Translations under genes and position numbers: made by a program
Shown: one piece after another, positions 30,448 to 41,692 of the stretch
Numbering within the stretch: position 1 is the first letter of the stretch
Layout: every line of letters begins with the position of its first letter
DNA from: Shinisaurus crocodilurus
Lineage: Eukaryota; Chordata; Lepidosauria; Squamata; Shinisauridae
Length of the DNA: 64,000 bases
Direction: 5' to 3'
Assembly (NCBI GenBank): GCA_021292165.1
Contig: JAHFWL010000247.1
Coordinates: 1-64,000, forward strand
The notes under the pieces: generated by a model
The model's input: the letters and a program-made list of their open reading frames with translations, nothing else
Database searches by the model: none
What the model was told of the DNA's origin: nothing

Positions 30448-31534
30448 CAGTGATGGCGAACCTATGGCACGGGTGCCACAGCTGGCACGCAGGGACCTCT
30501 CTGTGGGCACTCGAGCCATTGGTCACCAGATCGCGAAAAGACTGTCCCCTTCTGCAAAACACTAATGATTTTGTCTTTCTCACAGTGTGGAACAGAATGA
30601 TTTATTCTAGGATTCCTGTTACAGAATCTTTTCTACATTGTTATCACATTTAAAAGATTTTGAAGAATGATGCACAGAGCATGGCTTGGATGTAAAGCCC
30701 TAACAGTTGACCTGAGTGCTGCATGTGTTGCTCTCAAACTAACGGAGTATGAGCCAAGGTTAGACAAATTATCAGCATGCAGGCAATAGCAAAAATCACA
30801 TTAATTGTGCAAAAGCAGGCCCAATGCAAACTTTTACCTAATGCAGTGTTTGCAGTCCAAGACATAAAGTGTTTAAAATGTGTTAAGCACATTTAGTTTT
30901 CTTGTTTATCTTGCTCATCCTAGTACAGGTTGACTTTTACTTTTACTAAACCGACACTTGTAGAAGCAGGGAAAGGACCCGGGGTAAAGCTTGCCCCATA
31001 CAATTTCAGTCTGGCATATAATCATATTACAAGTTGAGAATCCCTTATCCAAAAATACATATGCCTAATTATTTAAAAAGTTTGTATAAATTCCCTTCAG
31101 GCTATGTGTACAATGTAGTACTATAATCATTTTTTGAGTTGATTTTTTTCCCCAACAAAAAACTGTTTGTATCATTGAAAGCTCTGTTATTGTGTTTTTC
31201 TTTTAAGACAAAGATGTTAATTAGTTCGGACAACTATATGTGTTGTTTTTCTAAAACTAAAACCTCGGTATTGAGGTTTAATTGCAGTGTTGGCACTTTG
31301 AAATAAATACAGTATTTTTCCATGTATAAGACTATACTTTTTCCTAAAATTGTTAGACTAAAAATTGAGGGTCGTCTTATACACGGAAGTAAGCTGAGGA
31401 GAGAACCGCGCGGTTGCGAAACTGCCCAGTGGGGGCGTCTTATACCTGGGGGCATCTTATAGACGGAAAAATACGGTAAGTTGGTTTTGTGTTGCAGTTT
31501 GGGCACTCGGGCTCAAAAAGGTTCACCATCACTG
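30448..31534. mobile_element. Non-autonomous hAT element with perfect 8-bp duplication
   Basis: The ends are CAGTGATGGCGAACCTATGG and ...AAGGTTCACCATCACTG, inverse complements with few mismatches. The duplication GTGTAGCT is exact on both sides (30440-30447, 31535-31542). The terminus, continuing GCACGGGTGCCACAGCTGG, resembles the OposCharlie1-type hAT family, known from several tetrapods and linked to horizontal transfer. No transposase frame is present. A mariner-type MITE sits inside it. Confidence 0.88.
31310..31476. mobile_element. Mariner/pogo-type MITE nested in hAT
   Basis: The ends CAGTATTTTTCCATGTATAA and GACGGAAAAATACGG form terminal inverted repeats, with TA on each side (31308-31309, 31477-31478). 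167 bp, no coding sequence. Confidence 0.82.
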
Positions 31535-31664
31535 GTGTAGCTTATTTGCAGGGTGGCTTATCATGATGTGCGAATGTGGCCAGTGTGTAATCTTGCTGCT
31601 CCAGCCCCAGCAGCATCTGGACAGAGCCAGGAGAAGCCTAGTGATACTGACAATGTGATACTGA

Positions 31665-31918
31665 GAGCCACTGTGGAATAGTGGTTAACATGTTGGACTA
31701 GGACTCAGGAGATCTGGGATCTAGTCCCCACTTGGCCATGAGCTCACTGGGTGACTTTGGGCCAGTCACTGACTCTCAGCCTAACCTACCTCACAGGGTT
31801 GTTGTGAGGATAAAATGGAGAGGAGGAGGATTATGTAAGATGCCTTGGGTTCCTTGCAAAAGGAAAAAAAAGGTGGGGTATAACTATAATAATAATAAAA
31901 TAATAATAAAATAAATAA
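31665..31918 (+). mobile_element. Full-length tRNA-derived SINE
   Basis: The head GAGCCACTGTGGAATAGTGG holds a pol III A-box-like sequence, and GATCTGGGATCTAGTCCCC holds the B-box-like sequence. The body and tail (ATGCCTTGGGTTCCTTG ... GGTGGGGTATAACTATAAT) follow. Best complete copy of the family. Confidence 0.85.
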
Positions 31919-32274
31919 CAAATAATACATATTTGTCAATTTCAGCATGCATTTCCAGTCTTCCTGCAAGGGTGGAGGAAAGGCATTGCCAATTTCACTA
32001 TGCCTGAATATCAGTTGAGAGCATATTCTGCAATTGACAAGGCTCTACCTCTGCAGTAAGTCCAAAGAAGACAGTTTGTCAGTTTCACCAGGCTTATGGG
32101 ACTCATAGTTGAAGTGCTGGAAACACCACTGCAATAAAAAGAAAAGAAAAAAGGATGGTAGTGGAAGTAGAGGATACCAATGGGACTGGCTAGAGCTGCC
32201 TTCTTCCCCTTTGCAGGGATCTAGGTAATGTACAGTAACGAATGCACTAGTGTGGCATTACTAAAAAAATTGAA
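31919..32274. other. Intronic sequence, nothing recognised
   Basis: No supported gene or repeat. Confidence 0.4.
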
Positions 32275-32385
32275 GGTGCAATCCTATGTAAGTTTAGACA
32301 GAAAAAAAGGCCTAGAACTCCCAGCATGCCCCAGCCAGCTATGTAGGCCTTTTTTCCTGTCTAAACTTGCATAGGATTGCACCCT
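32275..32385. mobile_element. Palindromic MITE, GCAATCCTATGC family
   Basis: GGTGCAATCCTATGTAAGTT pairs with AACTTGCATAGGATTGCACC. It has the same TTTAGACAGAAAAAAAGGCC arms as the other copies, with a shorter centre. Confidence 0.82.
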
Positions 32386-33061
32386 AAATCACCCTTTTGG
32401 TTTGGAAACACTCTAATATGCATAATTATATCAATTCAGTAAAATATAACTATTGTCCATAGTTCTTTGGGTCTGTTAAATAAAGCACATTGTTCAGGGA
32501 GACATCTTAATGTGTCCTCTGTTGTTGTTAAGCGACTACTGCTTCTCCTCAGGCGACAACATTCTTAAACCAACAACTCCCCCTAAATTATAAATGAAGG
32601 AGATTAAGGATTTGTGTGCAGAGCAAAATAGAATTACTCCTTATAAGATTAATGGCCAGTAATTTTTGGAGTTCTGAAATATATAAACATAGCAAAGAAA
32701 GACTTTTCTCTCTTTACGATCCCAGATATTCCCTTGAAGTAATAACCTGCCTTTTGTGACAATGCCATAACAATATAGTATCATGGAACCAAGTAAGATG
32801 TGAAACATTTCCACTTTACTTTCAGAAATAAGCAGAAAAATGTAAACAGAGATATGTCCATTGTGAAAACGTCTTATCTATGCCAATAAAAATCTGAATG
32901 GTTTTTTAAAAAAACAAAATGATTTCAGATTAATTATATGTAAAAATTATATATTATGTATTCAAATATTTACACAGTTATAATAGTTTCACCGTTCCAT
33001 TTCAATATGCTTGTCCTTGCAAAATTGAGAACTTCGCTCCCCCCAATCTAATAAGATATGG
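32386..33061. other. Intronic sequence, nothing recognised
   Basis: AT-rich with no supported gene. Confidence 0.4.
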
Positions 33062-33069
33062 TACAACGT

Positions 33070-34408
33070 CAGGGCTGGTGCAAGGCAGTTTGGTGCCCTA
33101 GGCAAGATCAGATATTTAGCACACCCCCTTGGTAAAATATGCATTTTAGCACTGTATTTTTTCCCCAAGGCGTTTCTGGTGCCCCCTTTAGCCCTGCACC
33201 CTAGGCTAGCCTAGGCCCCCACTGGGCGGGATGAGCAGGAAGAGGGGCCCCAAACGTAGCAGGGCTGGCTTATCACATTTTAAAGCAAGTGAAGCAGCAC
33301 ACATTACGATGGGGGGGGGGGGGCAAGACCATTAGGTCCCGAATTTAAAATTACCGAACTGCATCACAGGATAAGCTTGGGCTGCATCTGTTTGTTGTTG
33401 TTTTTACCCTGGGGAAGGAAGAAAAGGAAAGAAACAGATCAGATGAATTTTCCTCTTCCCTGCCTGCCATAGAAAGGAGGGAGTATTCTTCTACTGGGAG
33501 GTATTCTAAGGAGTAAGTTGCCTTGCACAAAAAGGAACTTCGAAGCACTTTGGCTCCCGGGAGCCAAACCCATTTCCATCTACTTCTTTGTTAATCCGGA
33601 CTTCTCCAGGAAGGGGATTGGGGGCTGGTAGGGGGCTGGGAAGAGACCCACACACCAAAAAGGAAACTCCCTATCCACGTGGTTATTATTAACAACGCGT
33701 CTCGGGTCCAACGACTTTCGCTCGCTCGCTCTTAATTTGTGGACTGATTTATTATGGAAGTAATTTTAAAGGACCGAGTTTACAGCTTGAGTTATTAGAC
33801 GGAACACCTCCGGCGGACACCCCCGCAGCGCCTTGCCTCAGCCGTCCCCTCCTTTCTCTCCCCCGCCCCGCTTCCCAAGCCCGCAGCTGTGAGGAGCAGC
33901 CAGCCTCAAGTTCAGAGCCCGCCGCTGCGCATTCCTCCACCGCACACGCTTCCTTCTTCTAGCCCGCGATCAAAGGCACGGCGAGTCAGCGCCTTGGTTT
34001 GAAAAGGCCGGGATGTGTCAACTAAACCTAGACCTTGAAAGGGGGGTCGGGGGGGGACGTACCAAACAAACACAAAAGCAAACAAAAGGAATCAATCGCT
34101 TCGTCTTCATCTCCGCGAAACAAAATTAACCTGAGCCATTGCAGGTGTCCCTAGTGGGGGGGGGGGGGAAGACAAACAAAATCTGAGGACGGCGACAAAA
34201 GTGGCAAATATTTAGTCAGCCGCCCTTACAAGCCCCGAAAAGTCCCAGGAAAAACTGGCGGATTTTACAAACCCCAAAAGTTGAAGGAAATTTGGCTCTG
34301 TGTGTGTGTGTGTGTGTGCTGGCTGGCAGGAGCGGAGCGTTTCTGCGCCCCCTTTAGCCACGCGCCCTAGGCAGCCGCCTAGTTCACCTAGTGGTTCTGC
34401 CGGCCCTG
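33070..34408. mobile_element. Long non-autonomous hAT element with GC-rich cargo
   Basis: Starts CAGGGCTGGTGC and ends GCCGGCCCTG, flanked by TACAACGT (33062-33069) and TACAACCT (34409-34416), 7 of 8 identical. Both ends carry GCCCTAGGC-type subterminal sequence. A second GCGTTTCTG..GCCCCCTTTAGCC module occurs internally at about 33170 as well as near the right end. The middle (about 33560-34300) is CpG- and pyrimidine-rich, unlike a MITE, and includes a (GT)n tract. No transposase frame is visible. Alternatively two neighbouring related MITEs bracket a host CpG island, but then the shared octamer would be coincidence. Confidence 0.65.
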
Positions 34409-34438
34409 TACAACCTCTCTCACCTCTGTCACACACAC

Positions 34439-34720
34439 AGGGCCAGCCCTACCATTAGGCATTGTGAGACAGCACCTCAGGCAGCTGATTTTGGGTGTCA
34501 TGAAAGGGCAGCAAATTGTCAGTTATTTAATTTGTTATTGGTGTATGTTTACTGCCAGGGATGAAAAGAGGCGCTTGTGGAATGTTCTGCCTCATGTACC
34601 AAAATAACTTGCCTGGCTTTGGGTACTATGAAGCATGATATGGGGTGGGGGTCCGTTTGTTGCTCTCCCTAGGCAGTAAAATATCTTGGGCTTCCCCCAC
34701 CCCAAGCACAAGGCTTAAAT
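34439..34720. mobile_element. Related hAT end, partial
   Basis: CAGGGCCAGCCCTACCATTAGGCATTGTGAGACAGC... is another 5' terminus of the same CAGGGC family, only 30 bp from the previous element. The right end was not found. Confidence 0.4.
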
Positions 34721-34799
34721 CAGCATTGGCTTAAACTGGTCTGTAACTGTAATGCATGTATCTTTGTAATATATGACTTCCTACTGAAGAACAGTACGC

Positions 34800-35720
34800 A
34801 CTTCCTCATTCTCCTAGGACAATAATGTTTCAGGCCCAACATCCATTTTCAAAACAAAAGACCTTGAGGTCAGACCCTTTGAGGACAGGCTTTGTAGACA
34901 AAATTCTATTGACTTCCCAGAAGGCCTGCTGACACTCTGGGGACCAACATGGATTTTTAATGATATGTCAGGAGTGTTTTTCCAGGATACATTGTGAGGA
35001 ATTAACTTCTTATTATACCCTGCCACCACCAAGAACTCACATACTTGTTGGTGTAGAACTTGGAAGATACAACAAGGCCTCCAATTTATGCCCCACACTG
35101 GTCATAAGGTGCCCTCCCCCACACTTAATATCTCAGGTACTGAAGGCTTTGTCTGACCATATGACAGCCCCTGCCCAAGTTAGATGGAGATCAGCCTTTT
35201 CAAGAGTCCCATGAATGTAGGTTTTCCACATTGGTCTTAATAATAATGACTACATCATTAAAATAGGCCATTGCAGAAGGGGAAGGGTGATCACAAAATA
35301 GTCCATTAACTTCTGAAAACTCTGAAGGTATGATTTTAATGGCCCTCAAAAAGCCACAAAGTATTCATCTTTCCCCCGGATAAAGCAGTAAGAGGGATTT
35401 ACAAATAGTGCATCATATCCAGGTACCGTACTTGGCTTTCCTTAAATGGAGTAGCATGATAACTACCCGAAACACATGATGAGCTTAGAATTGGGAAATC
35501 TGATTCACACCCTGAAAATCAATACAGAGCCACAGAGAGCCCCATTTAACTTCAGGACCAACCATATGGGATGTCTCCATTCCTATTAAAACCCCTTCAT
35601 AAGGCCAAACATTTCATCTTCACTATTATTTTCATTTCTGAGTAAGAGTCACAAGATCTCTGATCACATTCCTTTGTCAGATTCAATGTGATGGGTAATT
35701 TGTTCTTCAGCCTCCATGCA
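34800..35720 (-). pseudogene. Decayed Ty3/gypsy pol (RT to RNase H)
   Basis: With many stops and frameshifts, the minus strand still reads like gypsy pol in order: LWLCIDFQGVNQISQF, KAKYGTW, MAYFNDVVIIIKTNVENLHSW (in place of the YLDD block), and SPECQQAF followed by KPVLKGSDLKVF, just before where the RNase H TDAS block would be. This is an old relic, unrelated in age to the element at 5456-11877. No LTRs were identified. Confidence 0.6.
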
Positions 35721-36413
35721 CATTCTCCATAGGCCTAGTACAAGAATTCCTCACTCCTTTCCTTCAGTGCCTCAACTTCTTTGATCAGCAAAACAAAAAC
35801 AAACAAACTAACAAAACACACACTTATCTGCTCTTCAATATTTGCGACTGGTTTCTCTTTCCTCTTCTGGAGTAATCCTCACTAAGACTTACTTCTCTTT
35901 CCCACCACTCCTTTAAATGGTTAGCATTTAGGACTCATACTATGGCCTACCTATCACAGTCTTGGAAATTTGCCAGGCTTGTCCACAATATTATTTTTGA
36001 AAGTTTCTCCAGGACTATATTAGAGACAAATATTTTCTCCTCAGCCCTTTGGGAAAACTGTCTTCTTTTCTCTAATGGAGACCCTGGATATATTGCTTTG
36101 CTTCTTCAGTGCCATATATTCCAATAACCTTTTTATTCCAAAAGGTGGGGGTGGGGGTGGTGGCACAGACATAAAGCTACTCAGATCCAGACCAGTCTCA
36201 GCAGGTGGTTTTGTCCCAGGCAACTGGCTGCATATGTGCACAGCCCATTCGCTGAGGACGGGTGGTCCAGTGCCTTCCTCCCTTCCATCAACCAATCATT
36301 CAGCAGAGATGGAGGGAGACCTGCAAGAGCTATCACTCTTTTCAATCTCTGGATTGGTCTTGTGATTCACTTTCCACCAGATTATTCAATTTCTCATAGC
36401 AACTCAAATTAAT

Positions 36414-36451
<38 letters not shown>

Positions 36452-36827
36452 ATCCTGTTTTAGCAGCCTTCATTCCAATAGAGAAAAATACAGTCTGAAC
36501 TGTCTGCGGTTTGATCATGGGTTCTGACAACTTTTTTGTCACATAATTACTAAAGAGCCTGCAGGTTTCCAAATTCTAAAAAGATGCCCTTCAAGCTCTT
36601 CATAAGCTCTCCTGGAAAAAAACATGATGGTGAAAATAGTCGCAGAATTAACCACTGGTTTTTGAAGTGTCAAGTCCTTTTTATTTTTAAAAGGAACAAA
36701 GAATCAAAGGAATTTAGGCTTTGCCAAGCAATCCAAATCATGTTAATGGGATGTATGAAATGGGAGCAAACTGATTTATTATAGATAATACTCAAATTAT
36801 ATTGATATCCCCTAGTAGACATGCAAT
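35721..36827. other. Intronic sequence with (ATC)n repeat
   Basis: May include further pol relic at its left end. An (ATC)n microsatellite lies at 36414-36450. No gene supported. Confidence 0.45.
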
Positions 36828-36907
36828 GCAATCATATTTACTTAGAAGTCCCATTGAGTTCAGTGGGACTTACTCTCTATTAAGAGTGCTTAGAATTGCA
36901 GCCTGAA
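36828..36907. repeat. Palindromic repeat, CCCATTGAGTTCAGTGGGACT
   Basis: TGCAATCATATTTACTTAGAAGTCCC pairs imperfectly with GGGACTTACTC...TGCTTAGAATTGCA. Related to 52785-52894. Confidence 0.65.
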
Positions 36908-37394
36908 TGGTACAATAAAAAAGCAACATTCTAAATTATATACACTGAAGCAAGAACAGAATTGTAATCTTTCCCATCCTACTTCTATCTTTCTAGGGGG
37001 GGGGGGGCTAACCATGGCAAGGTGGTTTACATTTCTAGATAACTGTATTTTATGGTTCTCTTTAACATATGGAACTATTTAGGAGATATGAATGTTTCAG
37101 GGGAAACTTGCTTTAAGGGTGAAAGCAAACAACAGAGGTTCAATATGTAGTATATTCAGCAGGTAAGAGTATCATTTTGCAACGGAGAGAACAACATTGA
37201 CTATCTGAATACTGCTTAAAGGGGCTATCACCATCTGCAACAATTACTTGTGGCAATGCCTCCTCCACCCCCTACATACCTTGCTGGTGCTTTGCTATTC
37301 AAAAGTCATACCTCCCTACCCTTCTCCAAGCAAAAGTTTTCTATACTCTGTCTGGGTCTTTGTATTATGTTGTGGCCTAATGTCTGAACTTCTT
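36908..37394. other. Intronic sequence, nothing recognised
   Basis: Contains a G11 run near 37000; no gene. Confidence 0.4.
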
Positions 37395-37560
37395 TATTTT
37401 ATTTTATTTATTTATTTATTTATTTGTTTGTTTTGTTTCGCCCCACAGCTGAAGCTCTCTGGGTGGTTCACAACAGTCCATACAATAAAATTAAGATAAA
37501 ATCAACAATAAAAACAGCATTGTAATTAAATGTTACAATTTAAAACCAAATTTAAAACCA
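37395..37560 (-). repeat. L2-like LINE 3' tail
   Basis: TTTATTTATTTATTTATTTG..., then AGCTCTCTGGGTGGTTCACAAC, the inverse of the standard L2-like end. Confidence 0.7.
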
Positions 37561-37925
37561 AAATTAAAAACGCAGTTTAAAATATACAATAGTAAAGGTT
37601 AATACAACTAAGTCTACAGGTCACCCCGCCCCGCCCCTTCCCATGTGCTATTTTGAACAGATTAAATATTTTATTTCATTTTAAGTTTGCCAGTGAAAAT
37701 AACATTGTCACTGCCTCCCAATACAGCTAGCAAAACCAAAACCATCAGGGTGCAATTGTGCACTGTTTGGGTGGATGGAAAAGAAAGCCGATAAGACAGC
37801 CACACTGTTACACAAACTGCACAAAAACATTTAAAAGATTTTGGGTGGGTGGGGAGAGAGAGGCAGGGAGAGGGCGGGAAAAGATAGCTCATTCTGTGGA
37901 GAACTAAAAGATGTTTGTTCTATAT

Positions 37926-38560
37926 CAGTGTCCTCCAGCCTTGGGTCCCCAGATGTTTTTGGCCTACAACTCCCAGCATGCCCCAGCCAAGAAGGACCAT
38001 CAAGGACCATCAAACTATCAGGGCAGTCTCAAAGAGCTGTGAAGTACCAGTACGTCACCTTCTTCCCGGGCAAGAATAAGCCCACCTGACACGAAGGGGC
38101 AGGCATAAGCCCCACCTGACCTAGAGGGTGGAGAGGGCGAGAATTCAGGGGGTAGAAAACCCCTCTCCCTTCCGGTAGTTGGTTGTTGAGAACCCAGAGT
38201 ACGTCGGGGCCAGATTCGTCCTTCAAGCGGCAGCCCAAGTAAGCCACTCTCAACCCCGGATTGGCCGACCCGGAGCCAGGCTGAAACTGACTAAGCGTAA
38301 AGTCTCTGATCTGAGGTAATTGACCAGATTCAATCCGCTAGCCTAAGAGCCTGTTCATTGAGTAACGCAAGGGTCAACTAAGGTTGTGTTGACATTGTAG
38401 TATTCCTAGAGAGCTGTTAGTTCCGCTCTGTGTTTTGTGTAAACCAATAAAAGCCTTATTTGGTCATTTAAAGAGCTTTAGTTTCCTCTTGTGCGCGAAA
38501 GCGGGCATGCTGGGAGTTGTAGGCCAAAAACATCTGGGGACCCAAGGTTGGAGGACACTG
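37926..38560. mobile_element. hAT foldback element carrying a gypsy LTR fragment
   Basis: The arms 37926-37984 and 38504-38560 are inverse complements of about 57 bp (CAGTGTCCTCCAGCCTTGGG / CCCAAGGTTGGAGGACACTG), flanked by the perfect octamer TTCTATAT (37918-37925, 38561-38568). Between the arms, 37985-38503 is homologous to about 5615-6130 of the gypsy LTR, lacking both LTR termini. A CAGNG terminus with an 8-bp duplication assigns it to hAT. Confidence 0.9.
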
Positions 38561-38568
38561 TTCTATAT

Positions 38569-39262
38569 CCTTCTAAAGTAAAACACATGCAGTTCAGAGA
38601 AGGTTAATGGTTATCTATAATCTTATTTAGGTGATTTGTTAAGTAATAAATATAAAAGGGAAAATAATAAAAACCCTTTAGCTACCACCAACATTATTTC
38701 TAAATCTATAAACCAGCTGTTTGATATCATAGGCTCCTGTACAAAAGAGCGCTATGAATGGGAATTCTCTTTTTGAAAAACCTAAGTCCAAATATTAATT
38801 AAATGGTTTACCTTGCATCACTTACCCATATGGCAGTCTAATTTAGCTGATTACTAAATATAATGGGATAAAAATCCTCTGACTAGAAATAGCATCAAAA
38901 TTACAGTTATCTGACCTCCTAACAAGCAGCCCTCAACTCAGTCACTTATCCTTTCAGCTAAATTTTCAATGAAAGCACTTAGAAATGGATGAAACAGCTG
39001 CAGAAATTATGAACAATGTCCTTGATCTCACTATGACTTAGAAACATGTTTTACCAAAATTATTTTAAAACAACAAACACTGATATCTGTTAAGTAAGAC
39101 AAGTTGCAAAACTGATGACAAACTGAGGTGTCAGAAGTTCTGCATATCATAATTCAGCTCTTTATTTCCTTATGGTAAATAAATACGTCTCACATGGGCT
39201 TCCAGAGAGTTCAAATGAAGCACTTGCACTGTTCAAAGAAGGTGTCAGAAATAAAAATTGTC
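38569..39262. other. Intronic sequence, nothing recognised
   Basis: No supported gene or repeat. Confidence 0.4.
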
Positions 39263-39415
39263 GCTGGCTCAGCTTGTCTGAGTGTGGAAAGCTAAGCAGG
39301 GTCAAGCCTGGTTATTACTTGGATGAGAGACCCCTCCTCTAGTTTCCTGCATTGAGCAGGGGGTTGGACTCGATAGCCTTGTAGCCTCCTTCCAACTCTA
39401 TGATCTATGAAATAG
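39263..39415 (+). mobile_element. 5S rRNA-derived SINE, slightly 5'-truncated
   Basis: GCTGGCTCAGCTTGTCTGAG through CCTTCCAACTCTATGATC, matching 20278-20447 apart from the first 15 bases. Confidence 0.85.
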
Positions 39416-40818
39416 GGCCATAATGAGGATTTGCCCTCCATCTCCCCCTCCCAGTGACACACTTGTGTGAAGAAGAATAGGTAATGGAGGAGGAAACAAC
39501 GATGTCAGTACAGTTTTCAGGGTCTCAGAGTTACTGGTCCACCAAAACTACAGGCCTGGCTGTGGGAGGAAAAAGAGGATAATGGCTTCATATCTGGCTA
39601 AAGTCTGGAGTTCAGTTATTGGAAAACAAAGGAGAAATATAGCAAATGGATTTTGTGAAGGGGATGTTTGCAGAGGAGAAAGAAATAGCACTTGGGACAA
39701 TGTGTCTTGTGGAACTCAACCACTTGAAGATTTCAGTATGAGTTTCTTAGGCTTAGGAGCCTTGAAGCATGGGCACTTGAATATGTATGATTCATTTCTA
39801 AACAAACGTTATGGATTATTCCAGATAAGCAGAAACCGAATAGCATGTTTTTCAGACTGGATATCTTCCTGAAGGAAAGGACCAAGCATTCTTCCTATTC
39901 AATTATCACTGACTTGCACGTTACATAAAATCTATGTCAGCAACTGTGGGAGGGCCATTTTGAGGAGGGGATAGTAAGGGGAACCTGACCCTACCCCTAT
40001 TTCCCATCCCAAAGTGGACCAGCAAGTTCCATTGCCAGAGTAGCCATTCTCTCCGGACATTCCTCTTGCCTCTGGGCTGGCAACTGGAGGGCTACCTGGT
40101 GGTCTGCAAGGGGCCAGCTTGGGCCCTGGAGTCCCCCACTGCTGACCCCTACAATGCATGTGGTTCACTGAGTTAGCCGCAAAATATAAAGACAGCCACC
40201 AATACACTATGGAAGTGCCCACCACTGACTCCACATAGTTACGGTTCTATTAGAAAAATAAAGTTAAACAGATTGATTCTAATGATAGTTACTCAAAAAG
40301 GAAGCATGTTTAGGATTGCAGCCTAAGTTTTCAGCCAAAGAAAGACACAATACCCTGTCTCTCTCAGAGACATCTTATGTGGAATCATCTATGTGGTTAT
40401 CTTTTAGGCATCTTCAAGTTTTGAGGTATGTTATGCCTGCTATTCTCTCTATTTTTATCTGAATTGTTTACATTTTCTATTGTCTTTGAAAGCAATGAAA
40501 AATTGGAAGCAAAAACATTAGATACAATAGTTTATTCCAAAACTACAGCTCTCAAAGATGCATCCTAGACATTAATCACAACAAAGCTGCACTTCCAAAT
40601 GCTAGGATACCCTCCCCCTTTAAAATATCTAGGGATGCTGGGTATTCAAATCAGTTTCCACATATTATTTTAAAATAAAAAAAGAAGAGTTACTTTGCAT
40701 ATCAGCTGATCATTGGCCTTCAGACCTACATATTTTTCAAAAGGAGGTATTTAAACAAAGGTCATGAAGGTCATTATTCAAGTTTGCAGAGAGGCTGGTA
40801 TGGAGAATATTTAAATTC
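39416..40818. other. Intronic sequence, nothing recognised
   Basis: Short open frames at 39582-39872 and 39932-40234 show no domain or splice context. A MITE end (TTTAGGATTGCAGCC) lies near 40310. Confidence 0.4.
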
Positions 40819-41066
40819 AGTAATACCTTGGATTGCCAGTAACTTGCTTTGAGAGCGTTTTGCAAGACAAGCAAATTTTTAAATATTTATTATTATTTTT
40901 TTATTTGATATACAAGCGACGTCTTGCAATACAAGTACTGCAGTACGGCTTAAATTAAAAATCTCTGTACAATTTTTTTGGGGGGGATTTCGTTTTGATA
41001 TAAGAGTGTTTTGGATTACAAGCACGTTTCCGGAACGAATTATGCTCTCAATCCAAGGCATGACTG
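40819..41066 (-). mobile_element. Mariner/pogo-type MITE
   Basis: CAGTAATACCTTGGATTGCC to CAATCCAAGGCATGACTG. A TA follows the right end; the left flank is TT, so that side has mutated. Nearly the same sequence as 51919-52168. Confidence 0.82.
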
Positions 41067-41446
41067 TATATGCAGACATATGCATGCAGCTTTAGATGTG
41101 GAAACAAATCTTGATGTTTTAACTTCATTTTTATTGTTTTAATGGACATATTAATTTGTTTTACTTTGTTGTATTGTCTTTTTATTTCAGTAGAAACGTG
41201 AGATACAGAAGTGTTATCTAAGATCATTAATTTTTAAGTTATGAAGACCAGAGGTAGCAGACAGCTTTACTAGTAGTGTCAAAGGCAATTTCAATATTCA
41301 CTTCCATACTTATTAAGTACTGCCATGTGTTATAACCACAAACAAGTATTTATTTATTTTATTTATTTAAAATTTCGTTTAGGCCACTTTTAGGAATGAA
41401 ATTCTTATACAAGTAAAATTGTATTAGAGCTTCTCAAATGTTAGCA
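41067..41446. other. Intronic sequence, nothing recognised
   Basis: No supported gene or repeat beyond short A/T runs. Confidence 0.4.
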
Positions 41447-41692
41447 GGGGAATATTTATTTATTTTTACGATTTGTCACATTTCTATCCGAACTTTCCTC
41501 CAAGGAACCCAAGGCAGCAAACATGGTCCTCCTCCTCTCCATTTTATCCTCACAACAACCCTGTGAAGTAGGTTAGGTTGGGAGTCAGTGACTGGCCCAA
41601 ACTTATCCAGTGGGCTTCATGGCCAAGTGGGGACTAGAACCTGGGTCTCCCAAGTTCTAGTCTAGCCCAACACTCTAACCACTACACCACAC
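41447..41692 (-). mobile_element. tRNA-derived SINE
   Basis: Minus-strand head GTGTGGTGTAGTGGTTAGAG, B-box-like GGTTCTAGTCCCC, then the GGGCCAGTCACTGACTCCC and GTTGTTGTGAGGATAAAATGG body. Nearly full length. Confidence 0.82.

Larger units (their letters stand above)
29890..31600. repeat. Unclassified interspersed repeat, copy 1 (hAT element nested)
   Basis: The segments 29940-30440 and 31543-31570 together resemble 47580-48045: shared landmarks include TGTGCACAAA, GGCAAGNCTACA, CAAGAGACAGAC-like text, GGGTTGTTCTGCAAGCAA and GCAGGGTGGCTTATCATGATGTG. The 1087-bp hAT insertion splits this copy. No coding sequence. The superfamily is unknown. Confidence 0.6.

Noticed and set aside
33752..33940. 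Possible minus-strand first exon in a CpG-rich block
   Set aside because: The block lies inside what appears to be a hAT element, and no splice donor or known peptide was recognised.
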